From assembly GCF_014218275.1 (NCBI RefSeq), contig NZ_AP023213.1, positions 3,450,001 to 3,514,000 on the forward strand: a stretch of DNA of 64,000 nucleotides. Reading direction: 5' to 3'. Below the pieces are notes generated by a model. It saw nothing but the letters and a program-made list of their open reading frames with translations, was not told the DNA's origin and did not search any database. Each line of letters opens with the position of its first letter. The first letter of the stretch is position 1. Below, in pieces: positions 8,134 through 17,312 of this stretch. This DNA comes from Citrifermentans bremense (GTDB taxonomy: Bacteria; Desulfobacterota; Desulfuromonadia; Geobacterales; Geobacteraceae). A program made the position numbers and the translations under genes.

Positions 8134-8901
8134 TCAGCTACCCGCCCCTGCCAGGCCGAGCCGGTCCGGATGGCTGTATATGTCGAAGCGGTCCGCCCGC
8201 ACGTAGCCGATCATGGTGATCCCGGCTTCGGCGGCCATTCTCACCGCCGTATCGGTCGGGGAGGTGCGCGAGGCGACGACCTCTATCCCCAAAAGCGCCG
8301 CCTTGGCGACAAGCTCGGTGGAGACGCGTCCCGAGGTGACCAGCATCATCCCGGAGAGGTCTATTCCTTTCAATAGCGCCTCCCCCGCGATGCGGTCGAT
8401 GGTGTTGTGGCGCCCGAGATCCTCGGAATATAGGAGGACGTTGCCGTCGCCTACCGCGGCCGAGTGCATGCCGCCGTGGGTCCGGTACCCCTGCGCCTTC
8501 CGGGTCAGCGCGTCCATCATCGAGAAGACGGCGGCTGGGGCCCAGGTTCGGCCCGATCCCCCGGCGCGCTGCGCGGAATCGACCTGGGGGATGGAGAAGC
8601 TGATACCGGTGCCGCAGCCGGAGGTAAGGACGGGCTTGAGCTTTTCCGGGAGTTCCTTCTTCACCTGGGCGCTGGCGATGCCGTGATCGTCGCAGACCGA
8701 GAGCGCGTTGAAATCCTCGACCCGGTCCACGAGCCCCTGCAGCCTGAGAAACCCGGCCACCAGGAAGCGGAGCTCGTGGGGGGAAGCGATCAGGGTGGCG
8801 AGTTCGCGGCCGTTCACGTGCAGGACCACCGGCACTTCGGCCACGACTTCCCTCTCGTCTGCGGAAACGGTTCCTTTTTCGTAGCGGTAAACAGAAGCCA
8901 T
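8134..8901 (-). CDS. fdhD: FdhD-type sulfurtransferase for Mo/W-pterin cofactor
   Basis: FdhD moves sulfur from a cysteine desulfurase to the molybdenum or tungsten bis-pterin cofactor before insertion into formate dehydrogenases. The 255-residue protein shows the family features EVPVVLHVNGRELATLIASP near the N-terminus, TSGCGTGISF with a single cysteine in the mobile loop (E. coli FdhD has a CxxC pair), and the cofactor-binding EDLGRHNTIDRIAGEAL and LVTSGRVSTELVAK stretches. It is the last gene of the leftward bamQ-to-fdhD run, 13 bp after moaA. No formate dehydrogenase is seen in the window, so it may serve BamB or the AOR at 24760-26487; that is inference. Confidence 0.9.
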   Translation of the reverse strand: MASVYRYEKGTVSADEREVVAEVPVVLHVNGRELATLIASPHELRFLVAGFLRLQGLVDRVEDFNALSVCDDHGIASAQVKKELPEKLKPVLTSGCGTGISFSIPQVDSAQRAGGSGRTWAPAAVFSMMDALTRKAQGYRTHGGMHSAAVGDGNVLLYSEDLGRHNTIDRIAGEALLKGIDLSGMMLVTSGRVSTELVAKAALLGIEVVASRTSPTDTAVRMAAEAGITMIGYVRADRFDIYSHPDRLGLAGAGS

Positions 8902-8914
8902 GCCCCCTCCCTTT

Positions 8915-9892
8915 TTATCCCCCTACCCCTGACATGACGAACGCGGCGGCGCCGGATTTCTCGTCGAACCTGTGCCTGCCCGGCTTGTCGAGGACGATGC
9001 TGCGGATACCGTCGCGCAGCAGGGCGTCGTCGCCCGAGGCAAGAAGCGGTCTCAGATCCACCCCCTTCCCCGCCAAGAGGCACCCCTTGGCCGTGCCGGA
9101 GGCGGTCACCCTGAGCCGGTTGCAGGCGTCGCAGAAGTGGCCGGTCATCGGGGTGATGACCCCGAGCGAGCCGACTGCGCCCTGAACCCTGAAGTTCTTG
9201 GCCGGTCCGGAGCGCTCGTTTCGCTCCAGCTTCTCGATCAGGAAACGCTCAGCGATCCGCTCCAGCACCTCGCTTCCCGGAATGCAGAGCGAACGCCAGT
9301 CGGTCGTCTGGCAGGTGGGCATGTACTCGATGAACCTGACAGCGTAGGGACGCTCCAGGGTGAGCCGCACGAAATCGAGGATCTCGTGGTCGTTCACCCC
9401 GCGCATCAGCACCACGTTTATCTTGTGCGGCGGAAAGCCCGCCCGCTCGGCCGCCTCAATCCCCGCAAGCGCCGCTTTTAGATCGCCACCCCGAGTGATA
9501 CGGGCGAAGGTCGCCGGGTCGAGGGAGTCGAGGCTGATGTTCAGCCGCTGCACCCCGGCGTCCTTCAGTCCCCGGGCCATCCCCTTGAGGAGCGTGCCGT
9601 TGGTGGTCAGCACCAGTTCCTCGAGCCCCGGTATCCGCGCCAGGCGCTCCAGGAACGGGATGATCCCCTTTCTCACCAGGGGCTCGCCGCCGGTCACCCG
9701 GATCTTCTCGATCCCTGCGGCGACCGCTTGCGTCGCGACCCGCAGAAGCTCCTCGTAGGAAAGCACCCGGTCCTGCGGCAGGAGCTCCACCCCCTTAGCC
9801 GGCATGCAGTAGCTGCAGCGGAGGTTGCACCGGTCGGTCACGGAAAGCCGGAGGTAGTTGATACGTCTGCCATAAGCGTCGATGAGCGACAC
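8915..9892 (-). CDS. moaA: GTP 3',8-cyclase MoaA
   Basis: MoaA is the radical SAM enzyme for the first step of molybdopterin (Mo/W cofactor) biosynthesis, converting GTP to 3',8-cyclo-7,8-dihydro-GTP. The 325-residue protein has the N-terminal SAM cluster cysteines C22, C26 and C29 (CNLRCSYC), GGEPLVRKG, and the C-terminal second cluster region CDACNRLRVTASGTAKGCL. It is 13 bp upstream of fdhD and 28 bp downstream of the amidohydrolase gene, inside a benzoyl-CoA operon. A dedicated copy here fits the need for pterin cofactor in BamB. Confidence 0.95.
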   Translation of the reverse strand: MSLIDAYGRRINYLRLSVTDRCNLRCSYCMPAKGVELLPQDRVLSYEELLRVATQAVAAGIEKIRVTGGEPLVRKGIIPFLERLARIPGLEELVLTTNGTLLKGMARGLKDAGVQRLNISLDSLDPATFARITRGGDLKAALAGIEAAERAGFPPHKINVVLMRGVNDHEILDFVRLTLERPYAVRFIEYMPTCQTTDWRSLCIPGSEVLERIAERFLIEKLERNERSGPAKNFRVQGAVGSLGVITPMTGHFCDACNRLRVTASGTAKGCLLAGKGVDLRPLLASGDDALLRDGIRSIVLDKPGRHRFDEKSGAAAFVMSGVGG

Positions 9893-9920
9893 GATCTCCT
9901 CCTTTGCCGCGAGGCGGCGG

Positions 9921-10775
9921 TCACCCCAGGTTCAAAAGCCTTGCCGCGTTGCCGCCCAATACCGCGCTTACGCCTTCTGAGCTGAAGGGGAGCGCGGCGA
10001 TGGCGTCCATGTTATGCCGGATCCGGCTCATCCCGGGCCAGTCGCTGCCGAAGATGACCTTGTCGCTGTGTTTGGTGAGCTCGGGGAAGTAGGTCAAAAG
10101 CTTCGCCGGAGGAAGTCCGGAAAGCTCCATGTAGAGGTTCCGGTGCAGCTTGGAGAGGAAGAAGGCGCGGTCGTACCAGAAACCGCGCCCGGAGTGCGCC
10201 ATTACCAGGTTGAGGCGCGGGAAGTCGTTGGCGACGTCGTCCAGGTAGATTGGGTCCCCGTACTTGATCCTCGCCCCCTTGAAGACCGAGGAGCCGGTAT
10301 GGATCAGGACCGGGATGCCCAGCTCCTGCGCCGCCTGGTACAGCGGGTAGAGGCGCGGGTCGTTCAGGTAGTAGTGCTGGTAGGTGGGATAAAGCTTCAC
10401 CCCCCTGAACCCCTCCTCTTCCACCTTGCGCCTGAGGCTGTCGTTAAGATCCGTGTAGAGGGAAGGGTTCAGGTCGCAAAAGGGGATCAGCCGCGACCTC
10501 CCCCGGCAGAACTCGCGCACCTGCTCGTTGCTGCACGAGCCGGTGGTGACGTGGCTCAGCTCGGCGAGAACGCAGGCGTAGTCGACCCCTTCCGCGGCGA
10601 GAAGCTCCTCGAAGGCGCCGGGATCGCTGTAGCGCCTGGCGTACTCGTCGAACCCGGCCGGGTTGCTCTTCCGGATCCACTCGGTGACCCAGGGGTGCAT
10701 GTAGCCGTAGTCCGCCATGTGCACGTGGAAGTCGATGCGCAGGGTTTTCGGATTCTCCTCATGCTTGGCCGGCAT
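9921..10775 (-). CDS. Amidohydrolase-2 family TIM-barrel protein
   Basis: The 284-residue protein has the metal-ligand motif DFHVH near residue 15, then GVKLYPTYQHYY, VLIHTGSSVF, VMAHSGRGFWYDRAF and the C-terminal FGSDWPG whose Asp is usually a metal ligand. This is the ACMSD-like branch, which includes decarboxylases, lactonases and hydrolases acting on ring or ring-cleavage compounds. It lies between the thiolase gene and moaA in the bamQ-to-fdhD run and starts behind GGGGGGAG. A role on a cyclic or ring-opened intermediate is plausible but not shown; none of the known Bam enzymes is of this fold. Confidence 0.8.
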   Translation of the reverse strand: MPAKHEENPKTLRIDFHVHMADYGYMHPWVTEWIRKSNPAGFDEYARRYSDPGAFEELLAAEGVDYACVLAELSHVTTGSCSNEQVREFCRGRSRLIPFCDLNPSLYTDLNDSLRRKVEEEGFRGVKLYPTYQHYYLNDPRLYPLYQAAQELGIPVLIHTGSSVFKGARIKYGDPIYLDDVANDFPRLNLVMAHSGRGFWYDRAFFLSKLHRNLYMELSGLPPAKLLTYFPELTKHSDKVIFGSDWPGMSRIRHNMDAIAALPFSSEGVSAVLGGNAARLLNLG

Positions 10776-10797
10776 ACTCCCCCCTCTTACATCCCTT

Positions 10798-11994
<1,197 letters not shown>

Positions 11995-12013
11995 TGCAAC
12001 CTCCATGATCGTT

Positions 12014-12727
12014 TTAGATGTACTGGCCCGAGTCGACCCGGATCACCTCTCCGGTGATCTTCCCCGCCGCGTCCGAGAGGAGGAAGGTGACCGCGTTGGC
12101 GATGTCCTCGGGTTTCGCCAGTTCGGGGAGCAGGCACTCGTTCTTCGCCCGGTCCAGGATCTCCTCGGGAAGCGCCAGCGCCATGTCGGTCAAGACCATG
12201 CCCGGCGCCACCGCGTTCACCGTTACCCCCTTGGGTCCCAGCTCGCGCGCGAGCGTCTTGGTGAGGCCGATGAGCCCCGCCTTGGAGGCGGAATAGTTGG
12301 CCTGGCCGAACTTGCCGCGGATGCCGTTTATCGAGGTGATGTTGACGATGCGGCCGTAGCCTGCGTCCCTCATCCCCGGAGCCAGCGCCCGCGCCATGTT
12401 GAAGGCGCCGGTGAGGTTCACCCCAAGTACCGAACTCCACTCGTCGTCCGACATCTTGAAGACGCTGCGGTCGCGGGTGATCCCCGCGTTGTTCACCAGG
12501 AGGGTCACCGGCTCGCCGATGGCTGCGACCGCGGCCGCCACGCTCGCAGGGTCGGTGATGTCCACCTTGTGGAACTGGTAGTCATCCGCCCCCTCGCCAG
12601 GCGCCACGTCGAAGACATGCACGCGTGCGCCATGCCTTAAAAGCGCGCGGGTGATGGCAAGGCCCAGGCCGCGCGCGCCGCCGGTGACCACCGCGGTGCG
12701 TCCGTTGAAGTTGAGAAAGCTGCTCAT
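12014..12727 (-). CDS. Short-chain dehydrogenase, FabG/PhaB-like 3-hydroxyacyl-CoA dehydrogenase
   Basis: The 237-residue SDR shows the cofactor motif TGGARGLG (about residues 15-22), NNAG near residue 90 and the catalytic Ser plus YSASK (Tyr-x-x-x-Lys) near residue 150. It probably oxidises a 3-hydroxyacyl-CoA such as 3-hydroxypimelyl-CoA, working between BamA and the adjacent thiolase; substrate is inferred from context. It ends 19 bp before the thiolase start. A strong hairpin in the 106-bp gap upstream separates it from bamR. Confidence 0.85.
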   Translation of the reverse strand: MSSFLNFNGRTAVVTGGARGLGLAITRALLRHGARVHVFDVAPGEGADDYQFHKVDITDPASVAAAVAAIGEPVTLLVNNAGITRDRSVFKMSDDEWSSVLGVNLTGAFNMARALAPGMRDAGYGRIVNITSINGIRGKFGQANYSASKAGLIGLTKTLARELGPKGVTVNAVAPGMVLTDMALALPEEILDRAKNECLLPELAKPEDIANAVTFLLSDAAGKITGEVIRVDSGQYI

Positions 12728-12764
12728 ATGCCCCCCTGTCGGCTCAAAATATGGGTTGGACTCT

Positions 12765-12800
12765 GGGGGGCTGCCGCAGGTGAAAGAACGGCAGCCCCCC
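12765..12800 (-). other. Strong intercistronic hairpin between bamR and the SDR gene
   Basis: GGGGGGCTGCCG and CGGCAGCCCCCC form a perfect 12-bp stem around a 12-nt loop. On the transcribed strand no run of U follows, so it is not a standard intrinsic terminator. It could stabilise the bamQ-bamR message end or lower downstream expression. Confidence 0.6.
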
Positions 12801-12833
12801 TTACTCCCGGGGTCGGGAGGCGAGTTCCTATGA

Positions 12834-13643
12834 CTAGCGGTCCAGCCAGGTGGGCTGCCGCTTTTCGATGAAGGCGGTGAGGCCTTCCACCGAGTCGTGA
12901 GTCTTCATCATCTCATCGAGGTAGAGCTTCTCTACGAAGGCAATCTTGGCCCTGATCCGAAGAGCCGTGTCCTGCCGCGCCGCGCGCACCGCATAGCGCA
13001 GGGTGCTGGCGGAAACAGGGGCCAGGTGCTTGTCGAAGTAGTCGAGAGCGGCCTGGTCCGGGTCCTCGGCGATCACCGATACCAGCCCCATGTTGAGCGC
13101 CTCTTCTGCGCTCACGCTGCGTCCGGAGAAGAGGAGGTCCTCCGCCTGGGCCTGCCCGATCCGCTCAGGTAGGAGGCAGGAGGCGGCAGGTGCGAAGACG
13201 GCGAGCTTTATCTCAGGCTGACCCAGCTGCGCGTTGGGTGCGGCGAAGATCAGGTTGCAGGCGGCGACCACCTCCAGGCCGCCCCCAAGACACTGGCCGC
13301 GGACCGCGACCAGCACCGGGACCGGGCTCTCGACGAGCCTCAGCACCAGCTCGTGCAGCGACTTCAGCATCTGGGCGCAGGAGTCGGGAAGATGCTCGTC
13401 CACGCTGGCTCCGAAGCTGAAATGCGGCCCCTCCGCGGTGAGCAGCACCCCCCTCAGGCGGGGTTCTTTCAGGTGCCGCTCCATCGCCTGCAAGAGCGCC
13501 GCGATCATGGCCGCGTCGACTATGTTGGCCTTGGGACGGGCAAGGGTGAGTTTCAGCAGGCGGCCGTCGCGCTCAAGCGAAACCTTGAGCGGCGAGTCGG
13601 CGGCGGCACTTTGCTGGACTGTGGTAGCTGCGGCTTGGCTCAT
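12834..13643 (-). CDS. bamR: Cyclohexa-1,5-diene-1-carbonyl-CoA hydratase BamR
   Basis: BamR hydrates the dienoyl-CoA product of benzoyl-CoA reductase to 6-hydroxycyclohex-1-ene-1-carbonyl-CoA. The 269-residue crotonase-fold protein carries LARPKANIVDAAMIAAL, typical of dienoyl-CoA hydratases of this pathway, and the oxyanion-hole stretches HFSFGASVDEHLP and RGQCLGGGLEVVAACN. It begins 9 bp after bamQ ends, so the two are translated from one message. The start follows a TAGGAGG ribosome site. A low-complexity Ala/Gln/Ser N-terminus of about 17 residues precedes the fold. Confidence 0.9.
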   Translation of the reverse strand: MSQAAATTVQQSAAADSPLKVSLERDGRLLKLTLARPKANIVDAAMIAALLQAMERHLKEPRLRGVLLTAEGPHFSFGASVDEHLPDSCAQMLKSLHELVLRLVESPVPVLVAVRGQCLGGGLEVVAACNLIFAAPNAQLGQPEIKLAVFAPAASCLLPERIGQAQAEDLLFSGRSVSAEEALNMGLVSVIAEDPDQAALDYFDKHLAPVSASTLRYAVRAARQDTALRIRAKIAFVEKLYLDEMMKTHDSVEGLTAFIEKRQPTWLDR

Positions 13644-13652
13644 GTCGTCCTC

Positions 13653-14726
13653 CTAGGAAAGGCCCGGCACGAGGATGGCGCGCCTGGTGAGCTGGTGAGC
13701 ATGTGCGGAGGCAAACACCTGGTTGATGTTGTCCAGGGGATGCTTCTCGATGAACGGCGTCAGGGCGACCTTGCCGTCGAGCACGAGGTCGAGGGCCGCC
13801 GGGTAGAGCTCGGTCAGGCAGCCCCAGTTCCCCAGGGCCCTGGCGTGGAACGCCATCAGGTTGGAAAGGCGCAGCTCGATCTTGTCCATGGTGAAGCCGA
13901 CTACGGAGAGGGTGGCACCGTAGGTGAGGAGGCCAAAGGCGGTGTCCTGGCCGGGGGCGCTGCCGGAGCATTCGAAGATCTTCCAGCAGGTCTGCTTGAG
14001 CCCTTTCGCTTTAACGAACTCGTTGATCGCCTTCTTCAGCTCTTTGCCGGCGATCTCGCGGGAATTGAGGGTGAGGGCCGCGCCGTGCTTGGCCACGTTT
14101 TCCAGCTTCACCGGGTCCACGTCGATGGCGATGACGGTGGCGCCCAGGGCGTTGGCCACCTGCACCGCGTAGCCGCCTACACCGCCCACGCCGATGACGA
14201 TGGCGACGTCGCCGGGCTGGACCTCGGCCTGCACCGCAGCCTGGTACGGGGTGGTAACCGCATCGGCCACGACGGAGATGTCGGCAAGCTCAAGACCAGC
14301 CGCGGCAAGGCGCTTCTCGTCCACCGGGCAGAGCGTCTTCGCCGGGACGACGATATGGGAGGCGAAGCCGCCGTGGATGTCGTTGCCGGGCATCTGCTGC
14401 GCGCGGCAGATGGTGCCGTGGCTGGAGAGGCAGAGGTCGCACTCGCCGCAGGGGATGACCGCCGGAATCAGCACCGCCTTGCCAACCCACTGGCCGGCCC
14501 CCTCGCCCGCTGAGATCACGCGGCCGCTGATTTCATGCCCCAGCGTGAGCGGAGCGGGGTGGTTGAAACGGACACCGCTGTAATAGAAACCAAGGTCGGT
14601 GTGGCAGACGCCACAACCCGCGACCTCGACGACGACTTCTCCCGCGCCCGGCGTAGGGGCGAACTCACCCTTTTGCATCGGCTCACCGACGGCGGTCATG
14701 GACCAGCGATACGCTGACTTGGACAT
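13653..14726 (-). CDS. bamQ: 6-hydroxycyclohex-1-ene-1-carbonyl-CoA dehydrogenase BamQ
   Basis: BamQ is the NAD-dependent zinc-type dehydrogenase that oxidises the BamR product to 6-oxocyclohex-1-ene-carbonyl-CoA, the BamA substrate. The 357-residue medium-chain dehydrogenase has [10 protein letters not shown] (catalytic zinc Cys), LTLGHEISG (zinc His), structural-zinc cysteines in [16 protein letters not shown], and the Rossmann [16 protein letters not shown] 14726 has a GGAGGAAG ribosome site; the frame open to 14870 runs through the promoter. It heads the operon that runs to fdhD, with an operator-covered sigma-70 promoter at 14785-14821. Confidence 0.93.
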   Translation of the reverse strand: MSKSAYRWSMTAVGEPMQKGEFAPTPGAGEVVVEVAGCGVCHTDLGFYYSGVRFNHPAPLTLGHEISGRVISAGEGAGQWVGKAVLIPAVIPCGECDLCLSSHGTICRAQQMPGNDIHGGFASHIVVPAKTLCPVDEKRLAAAGLELADISVVADAVTTPYQAAVQAEVQPGDVAIVIGVGGVGGYAVQVANALGATVIAIDVDPVKLENVAKHGAALTLNSREIAGKELKKAINEFVKAKGLKQTCWKIFECSGSAPGQDTAFGLLTYGATLSVVGFTMDKIELRLSNLMAFHARALGNWGCLTELYPAALDLVLDGKVALTPFIEKHPLDNINQVFASAHAHQLTRRAILVPGLS

Positions 14727-14784
14727 AAAGCTTCCTCCTTCTTGAGTGGTTTTATCGAATCGTTTCCGGTGGCAAATCGCGTTA

Positions 14785-14821
14785 TGGTAAATAAGTACCA
14801 CAATGCTTATTTTGCTGTCAA
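14785..14821 (-). promoter_or_regulatory. bamQ promoter with perfect operator palindrome
   Basis: On the minus strand TTGACA (14821-14816) precedes a -10 near TACTTA (14797-14792, 18-bp spacing). The site TGGTACTTATTTACCA (14800-14785) is a perfect TGGTA/TACCA inverted repeat covering the -10. Compare bamA at 2234-2262, which shares TTGACAG and TACTTATTTAC. Confidence 0.7.
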
Positions 14822-14871
14822 GCGGATATCTTTTGTTGAAAGGAAGAAATAAAACAGTTTTTTGTCTCACC

Positions 14872-15609
14872 TCAAACCAGCAGCATCTTTACCCCCGCTA
14901 CAGTCAAGACCACCGAGAGCGCCTTGACGACCTTCCGCACCGGCAGGAAGCTGCTCCCCAGGAAGGAGCCGACGCACCCTCCCAGAAGCGCCGCCACCGC
15001 CAGAAGGGGGGCGAAGCCGGGGACCAGCTGCAGGCTGCTCGCGTGCCCCAGAAGCCCGGCGCAGGAGTTGACCAGGATGAAGAGGGCGGCCACCCCGGAG
15101 ACCTCCCTCGCCCGCCCCCAGCGGAGCAGCATCAATAGGGGGCTCAAGAAGATCCCCCCTCCCACCCCGGTGAGCCCGGAGAGAAGCCCCAGCACGGCGC
15201 CCAATAAAAGCGAGGCGACAAGCGGCGGGCGCCGCAGCGAGGCCGCCTCCGGTTCCTTGTGGACCAGGAGCCGGCACGCGGAGGCCAGGAGGACCACCCC
15301 GACCAGCGGGCGGTAGAGATGCTGCGGCAGGCTCAGGTATCCACCCAGGAAGCTGAAGGGTATGGAGGTAGCGGCAAAGGGCCAGAAGAGCCCCCAGGAG
15401 AAATGGCCGGCGCGCCGGAAGGAGTAGGCGGCCACCGAAGCCACCATTATGTTCAGCAGCAAGGCCGTCGGCTTGAAAACCTCGGGCACCACGCTGAACA
15501 GGGCAAGCACCGCGATGTAGCCGGAGGCGCCGCCGTGGCCGACGCAGGAGTAGAGGACGGCAACGGTCAGGATGGCGCTGAAGAGAATGAGGTAGGTCTC
15601 TGTGTTCAT
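14872..15609 (-). CDS. TauE/SafE-type membrane exporter
   Basis: The protein, 245 residues from ATG 15609, is almost entirely hydrophobic, with about eight membrane segments. It has the duplicated family motif seen as [19 protein letters not shown] near the N-terminus and [18 protein letters not shown] in the middle. TauE/SafE proteins move sulfite, sulfoacetate or other small anions across the inner membrane. It is the last gene of the molybdenum-hydroxylase run, so it may move a sulfur or selenium species or the hydroxylase product, but nothing in the sequence fixes the substrate. The chosen start has AAGGATCC upstream. Confidence 0.8.
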   Translation of the reverse strand: MNTETYLILFSAILTVAVLYSCVGHGGASGYIAVLALFSVVPEVFKPTALLLNIMVASVAAYSFRRAGHFSWGLFWPFAATSIPFSFLGGYLSLPQHLYRPLVGVVLLASACRLLVHKEPEAASLRRPPLVASLLLGAVLGLLSGLTGVGGGIFLSPLLMLLRWGRAREVSGVAALFILVNSCAGLLGHASSLQLVPGFAPLLAVAALLGGCVGSFLGSSFLPVRKVVKALSVVLTVAGVKMLLV

Positions 15610-15702
15610 GACTGGATCCTTTCTCTGCTGTTGTTGAAGGATAAAAAAGTGTTGCGGCATTTATCGCTTTGAGAAGTTTCTTCCCGGAGTTCCAAATCCC
15701 CC

Positions 15703-16350
15703 TCAATACCCCTTTGCGAAAGGGGGAAGCTGGACCGAGCTGAGAAGAGCTTGGCCACCCATTCCCAGCTCCAGCAGCCGCCGGTAATCGGCGGCGGTGT
15801 CTATGTCGAAGTGGATGGCGGCGTCCTCGACCGGGACCGGCAACAGGCGCTCCTGGTACTGCTGGAAGAGCGGCCGGGCGCCGCAGTCGGCGTCGAGATT
15901 GTCGATGTCCGGGAACGTCTCTCGGTCGAAGAGCACCGGGTTGCCGCGCCTCCCCCGGTACACGGGCATCACGATCGGCGCCGGCGCGGCCTGGTAGGAG
16001 CGGACCAGGGTATCCATCAGGGCCGGCGTGATCAGCGGCTGATCCCCCAACAGAAACAGGGCCGCATCGCTTTCCGCCCCCAGGAGCCTCAGCCCGCATT
16101 TGAGCGACGAGCTTTGCCCCCGCCGGTATTCCTGGTTCAGCGCCACTTCCACGGGGCGCCCCTCCAGAAGGGGAACGATCCGCTCCGCCTGATGCCCCAC
16201 CACCACCACGACCCGATGCAGCGACGCGGCAAGCGCGCTATCCACCACCCACTCCAGCATGCTCTTACCCCCGAAGGGGAGCAGCTGCTTGGTCCTTCCC
16301 ATGCGGGTTCCCTCCCCCGCGGCGAGGATGATTCCGGCGACCCGTTTCAT
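15703..16350 (-). CDS. MocA-like molybdenum cofactor nucleotidyltransferase
   Basis: The 215-residue protein has the MobA/MocA nucleotidyltransferase fold: GIILAAGEGTRMGRTKQLLPFGGKSMLEW binding site at the N-terminus, then LLGDQPLITP and the metal-binding LDADCGAR. MocA adds CMP to molybdopterin for xanthine-dehydrogenase-family enzymes, which fits the neighbouring hydroxylase. Its start overlaps the yqeC stop by 4 bp. The last residues, QLPPFAKGY, are encoded by a CCCCTTTGCGAAAGGGG-type intergenic repeat, so the natural C-terminus may have been extended by repeat insertion. Confidence 0.85.
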   Translation of the reverse strand: MKRVAGIILAAGEGTRMGRTKQLLPFGGKSMLEWVVDSALAASLHRVVVVVGHQAERIVPLLEGRPVEVALNQEYRRGQSSSLKCGLRLLGAESDAALFLLGDQPLITPALMDTLVRSYQAAPAPIVMPVYRGRRGNPVLFDRETFPDIDNLDADCGARPLFQQYQERLLPVPVEDAAIHFDIDTAADYRRLLELGMGGQALLSSVQLPPFAKGY

Positions 16351-17129
16351 GGCGCCCCCAGGGGGTAATGGGCATGCAGGGCGACGCCGTTCAGGGCCTG
16401 CCCCACGAGTAGCGCTTCGGCGACGAAAGGCGCCTCCTCTTTCACGGCGGCAGCGATTTCCGCCGCACGGGACAAACGCTGCGGGGTATCCGCCTTGTTA
16501 AGGAAAAGGAAACGCCGCGCGCCTGCGGGGGCGCCGGTGAAAAGGCCGCCGGGATGGGCGATGAGACGTGCCAAAGCGGCAGCGCCCACGGTCTCGCCAA
16601 TGGCAAGCCCCATGAGAGGGGCGGCGAGCTCTGGACGGAACACCCACTCCTCGGTCAGCGGCTGCCCCATCACCTCCAGCCCCGCGACGGCCACGACCAC
16701 CGTGCTGCAGGAGGGGATCACCGGTTCGTGGGGCGCATGGGCCTTGAGCGGGCGCCGGGCCGACCCGTCGGCCTCGACCACGATCCAGTCGAAACAGCCG
16801 CAGCGCTGGAAGGATGCGATTGCCTCCGGCGGGTACCCGATCAGCTTCCCCGATTCCGGGTCGCGCCGCGACACCGCGGCGACCGGCTCGTTGCCGCAGC
16901 GCAAGGAGGCCCACCCCGCGATCACCTCCGGGTCCGCATCGACCAGCACGGTGCCCCCCTGCCTGGCAGTGGGCGGAAGGATCTTGGTGGTGGTGGTCAC
17001 CAGCACCCTTTTCCCCGCCTGGGACAGAACGCGGGCCAGATGGAACATGAGGCTCGTCTTGCCGCCTGCCCCGGTAAGGCTCAAGACCCCGCCGGGTGCG
17101 GAGCAGATCACTTCTTCTATCCCTTGCAT
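16347..17129 (-). CDS. yqeC: YqeC-type selenium-dependent hydroxylase accessory protein
   Basis: The 260-residue P-loop protein begins with SLTGAGGKTSLMFHLAR (nucleotide binding), then VLVTTTTKILPP, DWIVVEADGSARRPLKAHA and PVIPSCSTVVVAVAGLEVMG, the pattern of the YqeC family. YqeC co-occurs across genomes with YqeB and selenium-dependent molybdenum hydroxylases; its exact reaction is not known. An AAGGAGGAGG ribosome site precedes the start. It overlaps mocA by 4 bp. A dispersed repeat separates it from yqeB. Confidence 0.85.
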   Translation of the reverse strand: MQGIEEVICSAPGGVLSLTGAGGKTSLMFHLARVLSQAGKRVLVTTTTKILPPTARQGGTVLVDADPEVIAGWASLRCGNEPVAAVSRRDPESGKLIGYPPEAIASFQRCGCFDWIVVEADGSARRPLKAHAPHEPVIPSCSTVVVAVAGLEVMGQPLTEEWVFRPELAAPLMGLAIGETVGAAALARLIAHPGGLFTGAPAGARRFLFLNKADTPQRLSRAAEIAAAVKEEAPFVAEALLVGQALNGVALHAHYPLGAP

Positions 17130-17196
17130 GCCTCCTCCTTTACTCCACTCCAGGTCGCCTGAAAACTGCCTCGCATGCGAGAGATCTGTTCGTAAA

Positions 17197-17265
17197 AACG
17201 TGAAGCAAATCCCCCCTGCCCCCCCTTCACAAAGGGGGGGACGTTAGGTCTCGTGCAGCGCTTGG
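17197..17265 (-). repeat. Dispersed G+C-rich inverted repeat, copy B
   Basis: GCAAATCCCCCCTGCCCC, a CCCCTTCACAAAGGGG hairpin and GGTCTCGTGCA follow in order, the mirror orientation of copy A near 4208. It lies in the yqeB-yqeC gap and leaves both reading frames intact. Confidence 0.7.
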
Positions 17266-17312
17266 TGGGCAGATACACCTTGGCTCCCCGCTTCGCGGAC
17301 ATACAACTCCTG

